Shown: positions 57,458 to 64,000 of the stretch, in pieces
How positions within the stretch are numbered: the first letter of the stretch is position 1
Layout: every line of letters starts with the position of its first letter
Assembly: GCF_963676685.1 (NCBI RefSeq)
Contig: NC_092350.1
Span: forward strand, 65,899,674-65,963,673
Length of the DNA: 64,000 nucleotides
From: Mytilus edulis
Taxonomy: Eukaryota > Mollusca > Bivalvia > Mytilida > Mytilidae
Direction: 5' to 3'
The notes under the pieces: model-generated
The model's database searches: none
Told to the model about the DNA's origin: nothing
Seen by the model: the letters and a program-made list of their open reading frames with translations, nothing else
Translations under genes and position numbers: made by a program

Positions 57458-60400
57458 CTGAAAACCAGTAGTTGAATGAAATATCTTGATATCTGCAAAT
57501 GTGTACATGTTTGGAAGGTATGTACAGCTTGTATTGAATACATTTTATTTAATGAATTTTTTCTCGGAGTGAATTGCATTGGTAATGTACAAATATCCCT
57601 TTTGTTCATGCAAACAGTCAAGCGAAACTGTATTATGCCGTGTATGTGTTTAATTAATTATTCTGCTAAAATCATTACGAAAGTAGGTTATCTAAATTTA
57701 AAGTATCTTCAGCAGTCGGAATTTCTGGATATTTAACACTAACAACAGTTTATAAAAGGAAAAGGTATAGGACTAGGTCCCAACGATAAAAAAACCTCCA
57801 ACTAATATAATGGCAGCATGTTTACAGAATCGATTAGATAATAACGGAGGATATCTCATCATATTCATCTTAACATTTATAAACCACTCTGCTGGTATTA
57901 TAAAAATGTAGTGCAAATTAAAGTCTACCTTCAACCTCGTTAATATGAAAAATTCGCATCGGGTAGATAACATAGTAAAACAATCACTGGACAGAAGATA
58001 ACTCCTTACAGTATTGGTTCGCAACGTTGATATAATAAAATTCCGAACCAAATAACAAATCATTCCCTGATGCAAAGGCTGAACAATTTGAAATTAAATT
58101 TACAATCAGACACATCAATACAAAAACAGAAAAAACGATTGCTGAATACAGCATATTTTATGAGTTGGGGGTTTACGAATGTACTTATGTGAAATTAAAA
58201 AAATCAAGAAATATAATTTGATACTATAAATGAGAAGAGCATTAGTTAAGAAACAAAATAAGCTAAAAATATTGATAGTTCATGAGATTCCTTTTCATGA
58301 TATTTGATTTTTAAAGTATAGCGGGAAAATGCTGACTCTGACGTTTACCTTATATTTCCATTCGTATAATTTGGGTCTCAAATCAAAAGAAAATAAATAA
58401 AAAATCTGCTTATATAAAAAGATAAATAGGTGTTATGGGGGACAATATTTTACCTTATATTGTATGGGACAAAAACAAGGAATCCGAACAGTTAACACAA
58501 ATTCCAAAACCCTTACATCCTTAACAAGATGTTATACTGTTGTGTCAGTTTTGATAGTTACGTACGAACTCGTCTAAATCCTGACCACTTTCCGATTGCA
58601 ATGCCCCAGTCTCCATCGTTGTTTTTGATCAAAATAGCTCTTTCAAAATTTACAGGGTCAACAGTCACACACTTAGATTTATCTGCTACCTATATAATGA
58701 GATAAAACACTTTACAACATATTTTGCAATGTAAATGATGGATTATTGAATTCTGTTAGATATACTCAGTACTGAAATAGTTTTACAAATGACTTCAGAT
58801 ATTGTATCACTTAAAATATTTCACCAGCCTATAGTTGAATTTTAGAGAATATTGCTACACACTGAATAATATAGTTGTTTGCTGTATTCGTTTCTGAGAC
58901 CTGCCTGTTCACTGGCTTGTACATATTTGCATATTATGCTATAGATAAAGACGACGAGTAAAGGCTTTACTTCACTACAGCACACAATACAGGTAGTCTT
59001 GCCACGATGTCGCAGATTCAAGGGTTCGAATCCCGCTGGGGGAAGAACAAAAATATGCTATTTACAAATTTGAGTAGCTAACATTGTTGGTTACATTTTA
59101 GATGAAATACATATGCATTGTTATCACGTCACAGTAATAGCCGTTTGTCTAAATTCCTGATAATTATTAAATCTAACCATTAAAGACCGAGTTCGCCGTG
59201 TAGAAACCCTTATGCAGGGTGTCAGCTATGTTTGACATGGGGTTGCTGTTTTGAAGCGGAGAAAAACAATAAAGGTAAGTTCAAGTATCAAACTTTCTGT
59301 TTTAAGAATCGTTAGTACCAAATAATGTAATGCAAGGAATGAACCGAACCATAGTCTATTTCAAGCAAGCAAAAGCAGACTTTTACAGAGTTGTTGTTTC
59401 TCAAAAACCTCTCCCTAGATTTCCGTGTTGCAGATTTATATGCTCGAACCCGTTGTACAACCCGTGTCAAACAGAGCGGACACCCCGCATGTGGTGTTCT
59501 ACACGGTGAAGATTCAGACTCTCTGTTAACATACGTTACTTGAGGGTTGGGTGGCATGTTTTGTAAAGAATAATTCATATTTTACCCGTGAACAAACTGG
59601 TAGTTGTTCTAATCCAATCAGCTGGCAAACCACACTAAGCTTGTTTTTACAGAAAACAAGTATTGCTGACATTAATAATGGGATGCTGTGCATAATATGG
59701 CATGTAAAGGTTTGTGTACGGTTTCTCAATCTGTAAATAAGTGGAAATTAATCTTTAATTAAAGACCTGATATAAAAAAGCATAAATGAAGAATAAAATT
59801 GAAAGTTTTGTATTCCTATTCTGAGTCTTGTTTAACTCGGTCAATAAAATGAAAATAGAATATACTGTCCGATTTTCAAGCGCATGGACTAATATTTGGC
59901 CTATAAAAAGCTTTAACTTATTGAAAATTGTAAATATCTTTACTAACTCCGCCTAAAAAAAAATATTCAGACGGGATGTTCTATGAAAAAGATTTTGAAA
60001 GTATAACTTGTTTTGTTAAAAAAAAGAAATAATGACATACTGAATATATCTTATAACGCATCTTAGAAAGCATCTTAGAAAGCATATACTATGCATAATC
60101 ATTTTGGAGGGCTTAAGGTTAACTTGTACTGTTACCTACTACATCTATGAAATATGTTTGAAACTGTTTCAAGATATTTGCATATATATGAAAAGTACAC
60201 TGGATACTGCTAATTTTTCAAAATTATTGTGATCGATAAATACATACTCGTGGACACCGATGGAGCAGACACTGTCAACACCCTCCGGTAATTGTGGCAA
60301 TGTAACAAGTTCAAGCTGTTCAATATACTCCGACAGGACACATGAACGGAATGTTCCCTTGTGAAATAGTAATACTGATTCACTTTTACACTGTCTATCA

Positions 60401-62666
60401 ACTGTAATACCATAGTTAATCTTGAGAAACGACCCATCTGACAGATTGACAATTGTTTTGTTGTTATAAATTTTCACATCCATTGGAATGTTTGCTAATA
60501 ATGTATTCACTTCTATATATCCTTTGACCTGGGTAACATTTTTCTTAAAAAATCCAACTTTTTCAGATTGCTTGACTTTAATCGTGATGATATCACAAAT
60601 ACTGGAATCTACAGAAAAAGAATCTTTATCAAGGGTCTTGCTTGTCCAACTTTTTATATTTGTTGGCTTTTCTAATTTTATCAGATCAATTATATATATT
60701 TTTTTCCTCATATTACTTGCTGATTTTCGTCCAACTTCTACATGTTCTATGCTTAATATTTCAATCAAAGCAATTTTTTTACAACTTTGAAAAACAAGAT
60801 CTTTCGAATTATTTTTCATCTTTCCAATTGGAGGTAACCCCCTATACATAGAGGCTATATTAGTAAATCTTTCTTTGTACAATTCCTCCCACATAATTTG
60901 AGTTTCGTTCATGGACCGGCACAATTTAGATCCCTCCGTCCTATCATTTACCGAATCATCATGGCCGAAGTGCTCTCCAAGAATTAACATTGTATCTGAT
61001 TTATATGACAATGGATTTAGAAGATGAGTATGCCAAATCAAGTCAATGTCAAAACAAGGCACAATGAAACTGTCAGGATAGGACCTTTTCATATGTAAAA
61101 ACTTTTTGTATCGGATAATACTGTTTTCCAGGAATCTGTTATCAGTATAATGTGGAAGAGATACTTGATAATAAAACACTCTCTGCCTGTAGACAGCAGC
61201 TTCCAAGTCATAATTCAGACATGACATATAATCTGATGGAATGTCAAAAGACATGGGATCCTTGTTACAAAATGGTGCATTAGGATACATCTGTTTCCAA
61301 AGTTGTTCAGTAAATACTAATCCTTCTGATCTATCCTTACCAACCATTATCTTGTGGTTCAACATTTTTCCAAATAATGTGTAACAATTTCTGGCATAAG
61401 ACAATGGGGATAGCATATCCAACATATATCTAATGGTGCGGCTACACGTCGGCGGTCATTGTTATTGGCATTTAGCAAAGGAAGCCAAAACTTCTCATAT
61501 CTGTTAATTATGTAAAATAAGGATTTAATGAGTTAACAACTATAACGTATATTCGGAACCACTCATATCAGTAAAATATAAATAATTTAAATTTTGACTA
61601 TTCATTTTAAGTACTTTTGACATATAGTTCTTCAACGGTTTCGGTACGTATACATCTTCGGATTTCAAATGTTTGGTTTTGAGCGTTCCTGACGAAGGTA
61701 AATTCAGAAAAGCGCGTCGGACGCAAGAAATTATTAAACGTGTTGTTTTCATATCAGTAAAATATGTTTGTTTAATAAATGTGTGGTTTGTTTGATCTCA
61801 GTTCTCCATTGGTCGAAATTTGAGTATGATGGATGTCGAATTTTTTCCTTTTCTCTGAATTTTCTATTGTGACGACATTGTAAAACGTGTTGTTTTCAAT
61901 TTTTTATATCAGTAAAATACGTTTGTTTATTTAATGTGAGGTTTGTTTGATCTCAGTTCTCCATTGGTCGAATTTCGAGGATGATGGATTTCGATTTTTT
62001 TGCTTTTCTCTGAATTTTCTATTGTGACGACATGAAAAAAGGCAACCAAGATTGATGACGTCACATAGACAGAACGCATCTTTGTGCATATCATTTGAGA
62101 GAAGGCATAATTTGCCTGCATATATAAGAAACCGATCTAGATGTCACCAACAGATCTTAATCTCGTGAAATACGATATTTATCCACTCGAGACAGTTAAA
62201 AAAAAAAGAACACGAGCCACGGAGTTTGTTATATTTGTTCTTCTCATTGTTGGCTAGTTGTTCGTTTCAATAAAGACAAATGTTCGATAAAATAAACAAA
62301 CTAAATCATGAACAATTGCACAACCTCATGACAAAATTATCGTACGTCGCACTCTTCGATATGACGACGTTTCATACTGTGAAAAAAGGGATAGCCTAAA
62401 CTTCTGATATCTACAGATAAGGATCTACACTTATTAACTTTGTTTAACAAAATGCGTTATATGTTACTTTCGGTATAGGATTAAAAAAAATAGTACCTGA
62501 AGATAGCTTGCCTTACTAAATTCCCTTCATAAAGATTCCCTTCTTTGTCGACAAGATGCAGAAACTCTATTTGTTTTTTGGCTGCGTCTACCAAATCAAC
62601 ATTAAATTTTATATCTTCATACGCTAAATTTGAAGTCATCTTTGTTTTGAAAACCCCAGCCTGCAT
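56481..62666 (-). CDS. Glycine-rich domain-containing protein (GRDP/DUF1399 family), frameshifted
   Basis: Exons are 62666-62497, 61500-60208, 58689-58566 and 57457-56481. Phases fit throughout, but the summed length is one base short of a whole frame. The family has paired DUF1399 modules, a C2-like middle and a Gly-rich tail; plant members affect development and stress response, while the animal role is little known. Visible here are RYEKFWLPLL and PLDICWI of module one, FDIDLIWHTHLLNP and HDDSVNDRTEG of module two, a C2-like stretch, GDWGIAIGKWSGFRR, LEVKLYSMNTKSW, and a Gly/Cys tail. Between PLDICWI and LSPLSYARNC the expected WHxH is absent and the frame shifts; reading on meets TGA at 61361-61359. 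The rest is intact, so this is a very young pseudogene, a null allele or an assembly error. TTTATT at 56211-56216 could be the polyadenylation signal. Confidence 0.8.
58566..58689 (-). CDS. GRDP gene coding exon 3
   Basis: The exon has 124 nt between acceptor TTATATAG and strong donor GTACGT. It enters in phase 0 and leaves in phase 1, matching both neighbours. It encodes VADKSKCVTVDP, then GDWGIAIGKWSGFRR, a recognisable family motif. Confidence 0.85.
59020..59510. repeat. tRNA-like B box and an inverted-repeat pair in GRDP intron 2
   Basis: GGGTTCGAATCCCGCTGG at about 59030 matches a Pol III B box. Separately, GCCGTGTAGAAACCC...GGGTGTCAGCTATGTTTGAC at 59188-59240 is inverted relative to 59450-59505 (GTCAAACAGAGCGGACACCC...GTTCTACACGGT). 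Confidence 0.55.
60208..61500 (-). CDS. GRDP gene coding exon 2 (contains the frame break)
   Basis: The acceptor TTAATTAACAG is followed by codons that complete RYEKFWLPLLNANNND, in perfect continuation of exon 1. Frame one holds for 28 codons to PLDICWI; from about 61416 the homologous reading continues in another frame to donor GCA|GTATCC. The second DUF1399 module with WHTH lies near 61060-61030. A Lys/Ile-rich C2-like region follows. Confidence 0.85.
61560..61760 (+). mobile_element. Hammerhead-type small element in GRDP intron 1
   Basis: AT-rich leader, then the ribozyme-like core and a tail ATTATTAAACGTG followed by CATATCAGTAAAATATG. ATATCAGTAAAATAT also occurs at 61566-61580, so the block is repeat-flanked. 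Different subfamily from the copies at 2144 and 31971. Confidence 0.5.
61682..61724 (+). ncRNA. Hammerhead-like ribozyme motif, copy 3 (degenerate)
   Basis: Stem I GCGTTC/GGACGC pairs over six positions; core CTGACGA and GAAA are intact; cleavage triplet GTC is present. Stem II is weak (GG with TC) and stem III has an A-G mismatch from an extra A, so activity is doubtful. Antisense to the GRDP gene. Confidence 0.5.
61750..62040 (+). repeat. Tandem duplication, unit about 155-165 bp
   Basis: GTTTGATCTCAGTTCTCCAT, TTGGTCGAA and TCTGAATTTTCTATTGTGAC each occur twice in order (first near 61790-61875, second near 61945-62030). Confidence 0.85.
62497..62666 (-). CDS. GRDP gene coding exon 1
   Basis: The exon has 170 nt from ATG to donor CAG|GTACTA, leaving in phase 2. 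It encodes FNVDLVDAAKKQIEFLHLV and LYEGNLVRQAIFR, the N-terminal DUF1399 signature. The first in-frame methionine at 62666 is used; a second lies nine codons later, and the choice between them is open. Confidence 0.8.
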
Positions 62667-62699
62667 TATGTCACTTCCAAATAATCACTACAATAGAAA

Positions 62700-64000
62700 T
62701 ATGGCATATACAGACAAATGGTAATATAATCAAATCTCATTATGTATATAGATTATAACATGTCAAAACGAGGGCCGATAAAGGGTCTGGTATGAAAAAT
62801 GACATGTAATGATCCTTCTATCATATACTTCAGCAGTAGAAATACAGACAAGAACTATCAATATTTTGTCTTTATTTGATATTTAAGATAACAATTTACA
62901 CACAACCAAATACAAATTTCATTTAAAATTCAAACTATTGTATCCATTTTTTATTTAGATGACATCAACAAATTATGTTTATTTATTCTGTATTATCAAC
63001 AAAACATTTAAGACAATTAACATCTCAAATAGGACTTATGTTTTCTATTAACCTATATGTAGTGGAAAGGAAGTTGTATGTATACCTATATCGAAGCCAA
63101 ATAAAGGGACACACTATGGATCATAAATTAAATAGATACCAGGATTGAAATTTATTTTATATGTGATGATCAATACATATGTAGAGTTAATTGTATTGTA
63201 TTTAAAGCTTGAACTTTATAAAAACTTGATTTTACTGTCGCAAATATCAGTTTATCTTGTTCCCCTAGCCGTCGCTTGGTGAACTCAATTTGCAACTGTT
63301 AATAAAATTCACGTTTTACGAAGGCTCAACTGAGAATACTTTTATTTCCTTTTTTATGTAATCCTTCAAATTACTGACGCTAATAACGAGTATAATCATC
63401 GCTGTGTTGGTCCGGTATAAAAGTTAGTATCAACAACCAACAAAACGAAATACCAAATTATATTTTTTTTCGATAGGGGCGCTGCAAATTAAATCTGAAG
63501 AGTAAAAACATCTGCAAATGGCAGCTAAAAGAGAAATAAAGGCAATTGGATATGCCTTGAAGTCTTAAAAAAATAATTTCTGAACTGTGCAGACATATGT
63601 GGATTTTTAAGAATTTAGAAAAACAAATTGTTTAAGGGGTTGCTACTCAAAATCTGAAGATTTCTTTTAAACGAAGAGTTCCCGAATAGGAACGTTAAAA
63701 TCATTCCATCGAAATGTACATGAATGCATTTCCGAATTAGTTGATCGTTATCTAATAACTGATTTACAGATGACGAACAAAATATGTCGATTTATTTAGC
63801 TCAATCTCTTTCTATTTTTTTTTTATAAAATATGACCCTACAAAATCGACCAGGACGTCATTAGACAAAGTTATCAATGTAATACGACTGTTGATTTCCC
63901 TATAAGTCTTTGTTAAATTTGCGCTTTTCAAAAAATTGTTCAGAATATTATCTTTGTTTTCAATAAAGTAATTCTTTGCATATGTTTAATCCTGTCCAGT
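62700..64000. other. No supported gene; upstream flank of GRDP gene
   Basis: AT-rich. A tail of the hammerhead-element family (ATACCAGGATT, inverted) occurs at about 63137. No clear promoter element for the GRDP gene can be assigned. Confidence 0.45.

Noticed and set aside
59312-59578. Arg-rich open frame in GRDP intron 2
   Set aside because: It covers the inverted-repeat pair; exon 2 to exon 3 phase fits without it.
60169-61425. Methionine at 61425 as the true start of the GRDP protein
   Set aside because: Exon 1 and the first 85 bases of exon 2 encode the family N-terminus up to the frame break. The ATG is created by reading in the downstream frame.

Overview
The window is gene-poor, AT-rich and crowded with interspersed repeats. 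It comes from an animal nuclear genome with GT-AG introns. The repeat families, an actinoporin-like gene pair and the intron-rich layout point to a marine bivalve, most likely a mussel (Mytilidae). That assignment is inference from sequence character; no database was searched.

Three protein-coding genes can be reconstructed by joining exons. (1) Actinoporin-like gene A, minus strand, 9320 to 1451: three coding exons, 238 codons plus stop. (2) Actinoporin-like gene B, plus strand, 21708 to 27828: three coding exons, 231 codons plus stop. A and B share intron phases (1, then 0), a splice acceptor just upstream of the ATG (so a 5' UTR intron), a hydrophobic leader exon, and the aromatic-rich membrane-binding region of the family. 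They lie head to head about 12.4 kb apart. (3) A glycine-rich domain-containing (GRDP/DUF1399-type) gene, minus strand, 62666 to 56481: four coding exons ending in a Gly/Cys-rich tail. Its reading frame is broken at about 61415 by a small gap that removes the first WHxH motif.

The rest is mobile DNA and its debris. There are LINE fragments with (GTTCT)n tails (3657-3826 minus, 4216-5776 plus), another LINE C-terminus inside gene B intron 2, and a third LINE end at 18440-18650. A Penelope-like reverse transcriptase element lies at 18764-20345, with decayed relatives at 7267-7395, 45060-45395 and 52880-53890. Other content includes a TTAA-flanked MITE, several terminal-inverted-repeat and foldback families, minisatellites, and a roughly 0.93-kb tandem repeat carrying nuclear-receptor-type half-sites. 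About 29-56 kb holds no gene I can support.

Most notable: three small elements carry type I hammerhead ribozyme folds (2144-2189, 31971-32016, and weaker 61682-61724). The splice acceptor and first codons of gene A exon 3 are copied about seven times in a 53-bp tandem array. The last 12 codons and stop of gene A come from a dispersed repeat. Two foldback elements share conserved blocks while their arms differ in sequence yet stay self-complementary.
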